Origin: an uncultured Spirochaetales bacterium
Lineage (GTDB): Bacteria; Spirochaetota; Spirochaetia; JAFGXN01
Direction: 5' to 3'
Assembly: GCA_949289575.1 (NCBI GenBank)
Contig: CASEOG010000005.1
Coordinates: forward strand, 310,001 to 374,000
DNA: 64,000 bases
Shown here piece by piece: positions 9,034-16,040 of the stretch. The position numbers and the translations under genes are program-made. Positions within the stretch are counted from its first letter, which is position 1. The number at the start of each line of letters is the position of its first letter. The notes under the pieces were generated by a model that had not been told where the DNA came from, searched no databases, and saw only the letters and a list, made by a program, of their open reading frames with translations.

Positions 9034-10486
9034 CGCACCCTCCGCAGATTCCGTGATAATCTCCTTCCGTCTGTTCTTCGTACTGACGGCGGATCGATTC
9101 GAAAATCGTCTCCCGACTGTCGGTGAACAGATTGCCGCGGACTACCGTCCGGTTCAGATCGTCGGCGCACATCGGCACCGTACCGTCGGCCAAAACCGGC
9201 AGTTCCCGTTTGAGGTGCCAGCACGGATAGCGCAGCAGCGGCGAAAGGTCGACCGCCTTCATTTCCGGAACCAGTCCGCAATAGGTGTCGTGTTTCTGAA
9301 TAATCACACCGGATGTCTTGGCACTCCAAACGCGGTAAAAGCGGTCCACCGTTTCTTCATACCCTTTCAGGCGGAGCGCCTGCACATAAACGCAGCCGGG
9401 AAAGGACGCCGTCATTTTTTCGGCAAAAGCGTTGGCCTCCTCGAATCCGTCGCCGCGCAACGCCCGATACTCCTGCGCATCGGCCGCATCCAGCAGCACA
9501 ATCCAGACCAGCCGTCCGTTGCCTTTGCGGGTCAGTTCTTCGACACGGGCAGCGTCCCAGCGCAGCCCCGCCGTTTCGATTAAAACGGTCGATGCCTGCG
9601 ACGCCAGCGCCGCTTCGATCATTTCGTATACGCGGCCGTGGCAGACCGGGTCGCTGTTCATCGAAAGGGAGACGGCAAAGTTGCCGCTGATTTCCGCCGC
9701 CGTCTCAAGCAGCTGCCGGAAACGTTCCGGCGGCATCTCGGTCCCGCTGCCCGCCGCGGCCGACAGCTCTTTCGGCAGGTAAACCGGCGACTGAACGCGG
9801 GCATCGACAATCTGCACGGGGTAGAAGGCGGGCGCCGTCAGAAGCAGCTTTTCGTTTGCGTTGATAAAGGCTTCGGTCACCGCTCCGTTTGCGGCCTCCG
9901 CCAGCCGGCGCAGCAGCAGCAGCCGGCGAAACGAATCGGCATACAGCGACAGCCGCAGCCGGCGGTTATCGTGCGGTGCAATCACCACGGAAATATCGTA
10001 ATCGTTAATCTGTTTTTCGAAATACGGAAACAGCGAACGGTGCGGCAGCGGCGCTTCTTTGTTGAGCCCCGCCAGAACCGGCAGCAGATCGGTTTCGACC
10101 GTTTCCGGACACAATCCCGAAGGAAACCCTTCGCCGTAAGTAAAATCGGCCGCCGTTTCGACATGTTCGTTCATGGTTTTACGCATCAGTTCCGGATCGG
10201 CAAACGGCGCATCGCCGCAGACACGCAGCAGCGCATCATATCCGGCGCAAACGGTTTCCAATGCGGCAAACCAGGACGCCGCATCGCCGGCCGCGACCTC
10301 TTCCGTCCGAATCCCGTCGCTGTACGAAGCTGCTTTCCCGGGGCGCACCAGGCGCACGATATCCGCCTCCCCCTTCAGAGAAAGCACCGCATCGGCGCAC
10401 AGCTGTTCGGCACTGCGTCCTTCGAAAACAGGTTCGCGGGCAAACCGATTGTCTGATAAACTGTCAATGACGGCAATCCATTTCAT
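9008..10486 (-). CDS. Spiro-SPASM protein: nucleotidyltransferase-like domain plus cysteine-less radical-SAM-like barrel and SPASM tail
   Basis: This 492-residue protein matches the spirochaete-specific spiro-SPASM family. Residues 1-200 look like a degenerate SpsF-type nucleotidyltransferase (LLRVCGDAPFADPEL parallels the TGDNPFVSPAL motif two genes downstream). Residues 220-400 follow the rhythm of a radical SAM barrel (YPVQIVDAR, SLSMNSDPVCH, LIETAGL). However, the place where CxxxCxxC should bind the catalytic 4Fe-4S cluster reads RVQSPVYLPKE, with no cysteine. The tail has SPASM cysteines C422, C440 (CX12GX4C), C481 and C484 (CX2C), then ends, lacking the last pair. It is the first gene of the modification cluster. 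Radical chemistry looks lost; a binding or scaffold role with one auxiliary cluster is an inference. Confidence 0.8.
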   Translation of the reverse strand: MKWIAVIDSLSDNRFAREPVFEGRSAEQLCADAVLSLKGEADIVRLVRPGKAASYSDGIRTEEVAAGDAASWFAALETVCAGYDALLRVCGDAPFADPELMRKTMNEHVETAADFTYGEGFPSGLCPETVETDLLPVLAGLNKEAPLPHRSLFPYFEKQINDYDISVVIAPHDNRRLRLSLYADSFRRLLLLRRLAEAANGAVTEAFINANEKLLLTAPAFYPVQIVDARVQSPVYLPKELSAAAGSGTEMPPERFRQLLETAAEISGNFAVSLSMNSDPVCHGRVYEMIEAALASQASTVLIETAGLRWDAARVEELTRKGNGRLVWIVLLDAADAQEYRALRGDGFEEANAFAEKMTASFPGCVYVQALRLKGYEETVDRFYRVWSAKTSGVIIQKHDTYCGLVPEMKAVDLSPLLRYPCWHLKRELPVLADGTVPMCADDLNRTVVRGNLFTDSRETIFESIRRQYEEQTEGDYHGICGGCDEYYTFHF

Positions 10487-10632
10487 AATCGTCTCTTTTA
10501 CAGAATATCAGAAAACGGGGAAAAAAGAAACTCTTTTTATCGAAAGAATTTCGGGCGCCCTTCCGGGCTATCCTCAAAAAAAGCAAAACCGGACGACTTT
10601 TCGGCAACGGTTCCAATCATCCCATAAAAAAA

Positions 10633-10675
10633 CCTCCACTGTATATAGCGCAATGAGACAGTCAAAATTTGGAGG
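10633..10675. other. Imperfect dyad in the gap upstream of the spiro-SPASM gene, possible transposon-end relic
   Basis: The 227-base gap between the spiro-SPASM start and the next gene holds an imperfect inverted repeat: CCTCCA at 10633-10638 with TGGAGG at 10670-10675, and inner ACTGT at 10638-10642 with ACAGT at 10658-10662. The GAGACAGTC...AAAATTTGGAGG character resembles ends of IS3-type elements, but there is no transposase and no second copy in the window. No convincing promoter for the spiro-SPASM gene was found here. Confidence 0.3.
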
Positions 10676-10681
10676 AATTTG

Positions 10682-10715
10682 TAAAAAAAATAAAAAAACT
10701 GCCTTTCGGCAGTTT
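10682..10715 (-). terminator. Rho-independent terminator after the 10714 gene
   Basis: Read on the minus strand, the stop codon runs straight into a hairpin ACTGCC-GAAA-GGCAGT with a stable GNRA tetraloop, followed by TTTTTTATTTTTTTT. It ends the transcript of the FN3 lipoprotein/small exported protein pair. Confidence 0.88.
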
Positions 10716-11079
10716 ATTTGTTATGATAAGCTTCTATAATATCACCCGCAAAGTAAGAATCTTGCCCGAATACTTTCATAAAAGCTGTATATAAATTTTC
10801 CCTTTCTTCAAAAGATAAGAAATCAAAATCTTCTGCATAAATATAATTATACAGAATAATAAGGTATTCTTTTTTGTATCTATCATTACCTTCCGGATCA
10901 TCTGCAATAACATCGTAAATATCCGTATTATAAAAATAAAAAGATTTTCCGTCTTTTGCCGCTTCTTCTATCAGCAAAATAAAAACGTCAATTATAAGCT
11001 CTTTTGAATCTTTGTTATTCCATGCAAAGACAGGGAATGATGCGGACAGAACCATCAAAAACAAAAGCAGCTTTTTCAT
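10714..11079 (-). CDS. Small exported protein of unknown function
   Basis: The 121-residue product has a clear signal peptide (MKKLLLFLMVLSASFPVFA) and a mature, acidic, helix-rich body with many Asp, Glu and Tyr residues; there are no cysteines in the mature part. I do not recognise the family. The ATG at 11079 is used rather than an upstream one because it starts the signal peptide and lies one base after the stop of the FN3 lipoprotein gene, so the two are translationally close. Its AT-rich codons match that neighbour and contrast with the GC-rich cluster on its other side. A terminator follows at once. Confidence 0.6.
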   Translation of the reverse strand: MKKLLLFLMVLSASFPVFAWNNKDSKELIIDVFILLIEEAAKDGKSFYFYNTDIYDVIADDPEGNDRYKKEYLIILYNYIYAEDFDFLSFEERENLYTAFMKVFGQDSYFAGDIIEAYHNK

Positions 11080-11080
11080 C

Positions 11081-11863
11081 TTATTGCCCATCCCATTTCC
11101 ATATATACGGACCACATTTCAACGGTTCAGATTTATTTCCGTAAATGTCCACAGTATAAAAGTTGATATATACATTTTCTGCGTAATGTGCGCTAAGCCC
11201 ATATGTCATTTTTTCCGCCGGTTTCGCATGTAAGTATTCTCCTCCCGGTCTAGTATATTCATATTTTTCTGTAAATATCTCTATAACCACATATTCCAAA
11301 TCTTCGTCAAATGGATTTGTCCATGAGAACGTGGTTTCATAATAGCCATCAAAAGTATGCAGCGGAGGAACCACCGTCACATTCGTGACCTTCCCCGGAG
11401 CGACCCAGTCGCGCGGAACGGCTTCGAATGTCACCGGCTCCGAATGATTGCCGTCTTTGTCGAATGCGATAAACGTAAAAGTATAAGACACGCTGTTAAG
11501 AAGCCCGGTATACGTATAACTGCATTCCGCGCCCGGTCCGTCGTAGTTTTTGTAATTATAAATTATCTGTGTCGGCTTTTCTGTCTTTGCGTAGCGCAAA
11601 CTCACGTAGTCAAGGTCTGCGTCTTTCGGGTTTGTCCATGTGACGGTGACCGTGTTTAAATCCGTCACCACATTGTATTCGCTGACCGCAGACGGGTTTT
11701 GCGGCTGCGGGTTCGTCGGGGTTTGGGTATCTCCTCCGTCATCCGGCGTTTGCGTGCCCTGTCCCTCTCCGTTTGCGCTTCCCTCTCCCGTCGTCGGGTC
11801 ACACCCGAAAAGCAAAAACATTGCCAAAATAAAAACAAGAATTCCTTTTATTTTGCCCGCCAT
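11081..11863 (-). CDS. Lipoprotein with two fibronectin type III-like domains
   Basis: The 260-residue protein has a lipoprotein signal with lipobox LLFGC (Cys21). A low-complexity Gly/Thr/Gln/Pro linker (to about residue 58) follows, then two beta-sandwich repeats. Each repeat has the FN3-like pattern of TVTVTWTNPKDADLDYV / TFSWTNPFDEDLEYV and a later GNHSEPV / GNKSEP strand. The repeats suggest a surface-exposed binding protein; no catalytic motif is seen. The start has a GAGGAG site and a good promoter 14 bases or so upstream. Such FN3/DUF-type lipoproteins are common accessory genes in treponemes; the ligand is unknown. Confidence 0.75.
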   Translation of the reverse strand: MAGKIKGILVFILAMFLLFGCDPTTGEGSANGEGQGTQTPDDGGDTQTPTNPQPQNPSAVSEYNVVTDLNTVTVTWTNPKDADLDYVSLRYAKTEKPTQIIYNYKNYDGPGAECSYTYTGLLNSVSYTFTFIAFDKDGNHSEPVTFEAVPRDWVAPGKVTNVTVVPPLHTFDGYYETTFSWTNPFDEDLEYVVIEIFTEKYEYTRPGGEYLHAKPAEKMTYGLSAHYAENVYINFYTVDIYGNKSEPLKCGPYIWKWDGQ

Positions 11864-11883
11864 AATGTTCTCCTCTTTTTCTT

Positions 11884-11912
11884 ATTATACCTCTATATCG
11901 TTCAAAAATCAA
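11884..11912 (-). promoter_or_regulatory. Promoter of the FN3 lipoprotein gene
   Basis: On the minus strand TTGATT, 17 bases, then TATAAT, with the ATG about 20 bases past the -10 box and a GAGGAG ribosome site between. Matches a sigma-70 type promoter. Confidence 0.65.
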
Positions 11913-11933
11913 TTTATATCTGTATATGCATAA

Positions 11934-11961
11934 ATAAAAAAAGCGGAGCCGAAGCTCCGCT
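11934..11961 (-). terminator. Terminator of the PEGA lipoprotein gene
   Basis: Minus strand hairpin AGCGGAGC-TTCG-GCTCCGCT with a UUCG-type loop followed by a T-rich tract. It separates the PEGA lipoprotein gene from the downstream FN3 lipoprotein promoter. Confidence 0.88.
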
Positions 11962-11984
11962 CTGATGCCGGTAAATCGGAAATT

Positions 11985-12332
11985 TTATTCTTTTTCAAGT
12001 TCGAAATACTGTCTTTTGTCCGGTCCGTAACAGGTAAAAAGACACGGCATCGAAATAGGCAAAGCCCCGAGAAAAATCACACCTGCCGCAATATTGCCGG
12101 CCCGCGGTGTTTTCTTCAGTTCCGTTTTCAAATCTTTATACCCTTCTTTTTTGATGACAACAAAGGGATCATACCAGGCATAAGCGGAAATTTCGGCGGC
12201 AAACGGGGTTTCTCCCAATTTCTCACCGTCGAGGTAAACCTCGGCTCCTTCTTCGGAGGAATCGAAAAAGACCCTTGTCACACATCCCGCAAACATCATT
12301 GCCGCGAGAAGCAAAACCAATAAATTTTTCAT
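11985..12332 (-). CDS. Small PEGA-like lipoprotein
   Basis: The 115-residue protein has a lipobox (MFAGC, Cys17). It then has a PEGA-type motif (GAEVYLDGEKLGETPFAAEI followed by VVIKKEGYKD), a short beta domain found in surface and S-layer proteins. A hydrophobic segment around residues 80-100 (IAAGVIFLGALPISMPCLF) could be a second membrane contact. No enzyme motif is present. It has a GGAG ribosome site and its own promoter, which overlaps a dyad likely bound by the divergent XRE regulator. This suggests regulated expression. A terminator follows the gene. Confidence 0.7.
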   Translation of the reverse strand: MKNLLVLLLAAMMFAGCVTRVFFDSSEEGAEVYLDGEKLGETPFAAEISAYAWYDPFVVIKKEGYKDLKTELKKTPRAGNIAAGVIFLGALPISMPCLFTCYGPDKRQYFELEKE

Positions 12333-12363
12333 AAGAAACTCTCCTTTTCAAAAAATATTTTCA

Positions 12364-12398
12364 TTACAAAACTCTCTTTTGTAAATCCATTTTTACAA
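12364..12398. promoter_or_regulatory. Operator-like array of three TTGTAA half-sites
   Basis: Between the PEGA gene and the XRE gene two overlapping dyads share their middle arm: TTACAAAA-N5-TTTTGTAA (12364-12384, perfect) and TTGTAAA-N6-TTTACAA (12379-12398, perfect). The second covers the -10 box and start point of the leftward promoter. XRE repressors commonly bind such dyads, so this is probably the binding site of the adjacent regulator. Confidence 0.5.
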
Positions 12399-12423
12399 TA
12401 CTATAATATTTTTATTTTGTCAA
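12395..12423 (-). promoter_or_regulatory. Promoter of the PEGA lipoprotein gene
   Basis: Minus strand TTGACA, 17 bases, TATTGT. The -10 box is inside the operator-like dyad, which would let a bound repressor block it. Confidence 0.6.
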
Positions 12424-12473
12424 GTGAAAAAATATAATGAAAGAAAATGCAAATTTGAGGCTGGGTAAAAACT

Positions 12474-12770
12474 ATGCTGAACGAACGGATTAAGGAATTG
12501 CGCATTCTCAACGGGATGAGTCAGGTCGACCTGGCTGCCAGGCTCGGTATTTCGAAACAGAGCGTTTCGAACTGGGAAAACGACAACATTCAGCCGTCAA
12601 TCGAAATGCTGCTGAAACTGGCACGTCTTTTTTCCGTCAGCACCGACTATCTTCTCGGGCTCGAAAAGCGGCGTTATCTCGAAATCTCAGGACTTTCCGA
12701 AACGCAGCTGACTCATCTTCAGCAGATTATCAACGATCTGGTGCACGTCAATAGCGGGCAAACCGAATAG
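12474..12770 (+). CDS. XRE-family helix-turn-helix regulator
   Basis: The 98-residue protein is a compact Cro/CI-type DNA-binding protein. The five-helix HTH spans about residues 4-60, with ELRILNGMSQVDLAARLGISKQSVSNWENDNIQPS as the core (given here by its outline: first helix, turn and recognition helix SKQSVSNWE). A short C-terminal helix may dimerise it. It is divergent from the PEGA lipoprotein gene; the intergenic region holds a dyad array placed to repress that gene. It has a GAGG site before the ATG and a TATAAT at 12433. It ends shortly before xseA, which has its own promoter. Confidence 0.85.
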   Translation: MLNERIKELRILNGMSQVDLAARLGISKQSVSNWENDNIQPSIEMLLKLARLFSVSTDYLLGLEKRRYLEISGLSETQLTHLQQIINDLVHVNSGQTE

Positions 12771-12809
12771 ATCTCCTCTTTTCTTTCCGGTTCCGACTCC
12801 TTCGGATGA

Positions 12810-12838
12810 TTGAATTTCTCCGTTTCATTCGCTATAAT
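12810..12838 (+). promoter_or_regulatory. Promoter of xseA, placed for a leaderless transcript
   Basis: TTGAAT (12810-12815), 17 bases, TATAAT (12833-12838). The xseA ATG at 12845 is only six bases past the -10 box and has no ribosome site, so transcription would start at or next to the start codon. Confidence 0.6.
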
Positions 12839-12844
12839 GCGGGT

Positions 12845-14071
12845 ATGCAGGGCGGATTATTCGGCGAGGTTCGGGAGGAAGTGCTCTCGGTGACCGCGCT
12901 TTCCCAACAGATTAAACTGATTCTCGAATCGGGCATCGGCCGGGTGACGGTCGAGGGGGAAGTGTCGTCGTTTTCCGAATCGTCTGCCGGGCACTGGTAT
13001 TTGTCGCTGAAAGACCGTCTGTCGCCGGCACTGCTGACGGTTGTCCGTTTTTCCTACCGCCGCCCGCCGCAGATGCGCAAACCGGCTGTGGGGGATCTGA
13101 TTCGGACAACGGGGCGCATCACCGCCTACGATGCCCGCAGTTCTTATCAGCTCATTGCCGACGATATTGTTCCGGCCGGCCGCGGCGACCTTTTGCGGCA
13201 GCTGGAGGAACTGAAACAGCGGCTCTATGCCGAAGGGCTTTTCGACAGCGGCCGCAAACGCGCACTGCCGCCCTACCCGCAAACGGTGGGCATCGTCACC
13301 TCCGCCGAAGGGAAAGTGTTTCACGACATCTGTACGCGGATCAACAGCCACCGGGCACCGCTGAAAGTGATTCTGTTGCCGGCCGCCGTACAGGGGGCGG
13401 AGGCGGCCGCTTCTCTGACGGCGCGCATCCGGCAGGCCAACCGTTACCGCCTTTGCGATGTTTTGATTGTCGGACGGGGCGGCGGTTCGCCGGAAGATCT
13501 GCTTCCGTTCTCCGATGAAAGCGTGGTGCGCGCCGTGGCCGCATCGAAGATCCCGGTCATTTCGGCGGTGGGACACGAACCCGATACGCCGCTGTGCGAC
13601 TTTGCCGCCGATCACCGCAGCGCCACGCCGACAGCCGCGGCCGACGACATCTGTCTGAACTACGACCGCAGCCGCAAAGCGGTTGCCGAAGCCCGCAGCC
13701 GCATGGCGGCCGCTTTAAAAATCACCGCCGAACGGCAGCGGGCGCTGCTCGACCGTTGCGGCGCCTCCCGTCTGACGGAACTCTTTGTCCGCCGCCTGCA
13801 AACGCCCGCTCAAAATCTCGACCGCCTGAAACAGCAGCTGCCGGCGCTTGTCAGAGCCGTCACGGCCGACGCCCGCCGCCGCCTCGACTACGAACGGATG
13901 CGGCTGGAAAAAGAGTCTCCGCTCTACATCCTCTCGAAAGGATACACGCTGGTTTTCGACGAAAAGGGCCATCCGGTCACCCGGGCCGTATCTCTCGCCG
14001 ACAATCAGTCTCTCACCCTGCAATTTGCCGACGGAACCCGCAAGGTCCGCACGGAGGAGAATCCGATATGA
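12845..14071 (+). CDS. xseA: Exodeoxyribonuclease VII large subunit
   Basis: XseA is the catalytic subunit of exonuclease VII, which degrades single-stranded DNA from both ends in repair. The 408-residue protein has an N-terminal OB-fold (RVTVEGEVSSFSESSAGHWYLSLKD). The catalytic domain follows with VIVGRGGGSPEDLLPFSDE and SAVGHEPDTPLCDFAADHRSATPTAAA, then a coiled coil and a C-terminal YILSKGYTLVFDEKG segment, as is usual. The frame is open for 13 more codons upstream, but those run through the promoter; the ATG at 12845 is chosen because homology begins there. It overlaps xseB by four bases (ATGA). Length is typical. Confidence 0.93.
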   Translation: MQGGLFGEVREEVLSVTALSQQIKLILESGIGRVTVEGEVSSFSESSAGHWYLSLKDRLSPALLTVVRFSYRRPPQMRKPAVGDLIRTTGRITAYDARSSYQLIADDIVPAGRGDLLRQLEELKQRLYAEGLFDSGRKRALPPYPQTVGIVTSAEGKVFHDICTRINSHRAPLKVILLPAAVQGAEAAASLTARIRQANRYRLCDVLIVGRGGGSPEDLLPFSDESVVRAVAASKIPVISAVGHEPDTPLCDFAADHRSATPTAAADDICLNYDRSRKAVAEARSRMAAALKITAERQRALLDRCGASRLTELFVRRLQTPAQNLDRLKQQLPALVRAVTADARRRLDYERMRLEKESPLYILSKGYTLVFDEKGHPVTRAVSLADNQSLTLQFADGTRKVRTEENPI

Positions 14072-14301
14072 AAGATTTCGAAGCCAAAATGGAAGAATTG
14101 GAGGCCATCAACGACGAGCTGGCTTCCGGAACCGTCTCTCTCGAAGAGGCGCTGAAGCAATACCGCAAAGGCATCAAACTGGCCGAAGAGCTGGAAAAGG
14201 TGCTTGCCGAGGCCGAAGCCGAAATTGCGGTTCTGACCACGCCTGCCGACAGCAGCGACGAAGCACCGTCGTTTGCCGCCTTTGACGGCGAGGCCGACTG
14301 A
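14068..14301 (+). CDS. xseB: Exodeoxyribonuclease VII small subunit
   Basis: XseB is the small helical subunit that surrounds XseA in exonuclease VII. The 77-residue product has the family signature FEAKMEELEAINDELASGTVSLEEALKQYRKG and a following long helix (short pieces: FEAKMEELEAI, GTVSLEEAL, YRKGIKLAEELE). The ATG overlaps the xseA stop as ATGA and has GGAGGA eight bases upstream. The reading frame continues far upstream within xseA, but that extension is a shadow and has no homology. An acidic tail (about 20 residues) is extra compared with the shortest homologues. Confidence 0.93.
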   Translation: MKDFEAKMEELEAINDELASGTVSLEEALKQYRKGIKLAEELEKVLAEAEAEIAVLTTPADSSDEAPSFAAFDGEAD

Positions 14302-14346
14302 AGAAGCGAATCCGCCCCGCGGAATCGATATAAAAGAGAGGTAATT

Positions 14347-15921
14347 ATGACTGAATTCAAGAATCTGGACAAAGCGCCGTCGTACGCAGCTCTCAAAGCC
14401 GCCGCTCCGGCCGATTTACACAAAGAACTGAATGCCGAACGCATTCTCCGGTCGAACATTCCCGTCGGAGGCGGCCTGACATTCAACTACGCCTGCCGTC
14501 CCGTCACGGACGCTTCGTTTTCGCTGTTGCAGAAACTGGCCGACGAACAGCAGGTGATCGATAAGTATAAAATGCTGCTTTCCGGCGAAGTGATGAACAC
14601 GGGAGAAAAGCGTCTGGTCATGCACCAGCTGACCCGCGGCGAATGTGCCGGCTCCGTCACGGCCGACGGCCACGATCTCGGTGCCTTCTACCGCGAACAG
14701 CAGCAGCGTATCGCCGCTTTTGCCGAAAAAGTGCATAACGGCACCGTCACCGGTTCCACCGGCAAACGCTTTCGGAAAGTGATTCAAATCGGTATCGGCG
14801 GCTCCGACCTCGGTCCCCGCGCCCTTTATCTGGCTCTGAAAGACGGTGCGGCCGCGGCCGGAACACTGAAAATGGAGGCCGATTTCATCTCCAATGTCGA
14901 TCCCGACGATGCCAACGGCGTTTTGAACGGTGTCGATTACGAAACAACCCTGTTTATTCTGGTTTCCAAAAGCGGCACCACGCAGGAAACGCTGACCAAT
15001 CAGGCTTTCGTTCTCAAAAAAATGGCCGATGCCGCTATTCCCGGGCTGACACCTTCCCGCCACATGGTGGCCGTCACCTCCGCCACATCGCCGCTGGCCA
15101 AATCCGACGACTGTCTCGATGCATTTTATATCGATGACTACATCGGCGGCCGCTACTCTTCGACCTCCGCTGTCGGCGGCGTCGTGCTGTCGCTGGCGTT
15201 CGGACCGCAGGTTTTTGCCGACATTCTGGCCGGTGCTCACGAAGCCGACCTCAACGCTCTGAACCCGGACATCACCGCCAACGCCGCTTTGACCGACGCC
15301 CTCATCGGCGTTTACGAGCGGATGCACGGTTTCGGCGCCACCGCCGTTTTACCGTACAGCCAGGCTCTCATCCGATTCCCCGCCCACCTGCAGCAGCTTG
15401 ATATGGAAAGCAACGGCAAAAGCGTCAACCGCTTCGGCGAACCGGTCGATTACCCCACCGGTCCGATTATTTTCGGCGAACCGGGCACCAACGGCCAGCA
15501 CTCTTTCTACCAGCTGCTCCACCAGGGAACCGACACAATTCCGCTGCAGTTCATCGGATTCACCGCCAACCGGACCGGCAACGACCTTTCCATCGACGGC
15601 AGCACCAGCCAACGCAAACTGAACGCCAACCTCACCGCGCAGATGGTCGCTTTCGCTCTCGGGAAAGAAGACGACAATCCGAACAAACGGTTTGCCGGCA
15701 ACCGCTATTCGAGCCTCATCTACGGCAAACAGCTGACCGCCCGCGCCCTCGGCGCCCTGCTGGCTCACTTCGAAAACAAGGTGATGTTCCAAGGCTTCCT
15801 GTGGAACCTCAACTCTTTCGACCAGGAAGGCGTTCAGCTCGGCAAAGTGCTGACCAAAAAAGTCCTCTCCGGCGATATGAGCCCCGAACTGAAAGCATTC
15901 GACTCGCTTCTCAACGGCTGA
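14347..15921 (+). CDS. pgi: Glucose-6-phosphate isomerase
   Basis: Pgi interconverts glucose-6-phosphate and fructose-6-phosphate in the cytoplasm, linking glycolysis with glycogen synthesis (glgA and glgC lie 11-14 kb away). The 524-residue protein has IQIGIGGSDLGPRALYLAL, LVSKSGTTQETLTNQ (the phosphate-binding SGTT), GGRYSSTSAVGGV, and GQHSFYQLLHQGT with the catalytic His. Length and motif order fit the bacterial long form. It has an AGAGAGG ribosome site, starts 45 bases after xseB, and is followed by hairpins that terminate it against the convergent LRR gene. Confidence 0.95.
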   Translation: MTEFKNLDKAPSYAALKAAAPADLHKELNAERILRSNIPVGGGLTFNYACRPVTDASFSLLQKLADEQQVIDKYKMLLSGEVMNTGEKRLVMHQLTRGECAGSVTADGHDLGAFYREQQQRIAAFAEKVHNGTVTGSTGKRFRKVIQIGIGGSDLGPRALYLALKDGAAAAGTLKMEADFISNVDPDDANGVLNGVDYETTLFILVSKSGTTQETLTNQAFVLKKMADAAIPGLTPSRHMVAVTSATSPLAKSDDCLDAFYIDDYIGGRYSSTSAVGGVVLSLAFGPQVFADILAGAHEADLNALNPDITANAALTDALIGVYERMHGFGATAVLPYSQALIRFPAHLQQLDMESNGKSVNRFGEPVDYPTGPIIFGEPGTNGQHSFYQLLHQGTDTIPLQFIGFTANRTGNDLSIDGSTSQRKLNANLTAQMVAFALGKEDDNPNKRFAGNRYSSLIYGKQLTARALGALLAHFENKVMFQGFLWNLNSFDQEGVQLGKVLTKKVLSGDMSPELKAFDSLLNG

Positions 15922-15958
15922 TGCCGTCTGACAGACGCAAAAGTGCCTGAATTCATGA

Positions 15959-15988
15959 AGAGGGACGAATTGACCCGTCCCTCTCTTA
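15959..15988 (+). terminator. Hairpin after pgi, probable weak terminator
   Basis: AGAGGGACG and CGTCCCTCT form a nine-base stem around an eight-base loop, followed only by CTCTT, so the U-tract is poor. Position between convergent genes supports a terminator. Confidence 0.5.
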
Positions 15989-15989
15989 C

Positions 15990-16019
15990 AAAAAAGGGAC
16001 TGTCCTTCCGGACAGTCCC
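15990..16019 (-). terminator. Terminator of the LRR lipoprotein gene
   Basis: Minus strand GGGACTGTCC-GGAA-GGACAGTCCC followed by TTTTTTG, about 22 bases after the LRR stop. A standard rho-independent terminator. Confidence 0.88.
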
Positions 16020-16040
16020 GGCATACAGCCGGACAACAAG

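Noticed and set aside
13594-14067. Long upstream extension of the xseB frame
   Set aside because: It runs inside xseA and gives an Arg/Pro-rich sequence; the ATG at 14068 has a ribosome site and the conserved XseB start.
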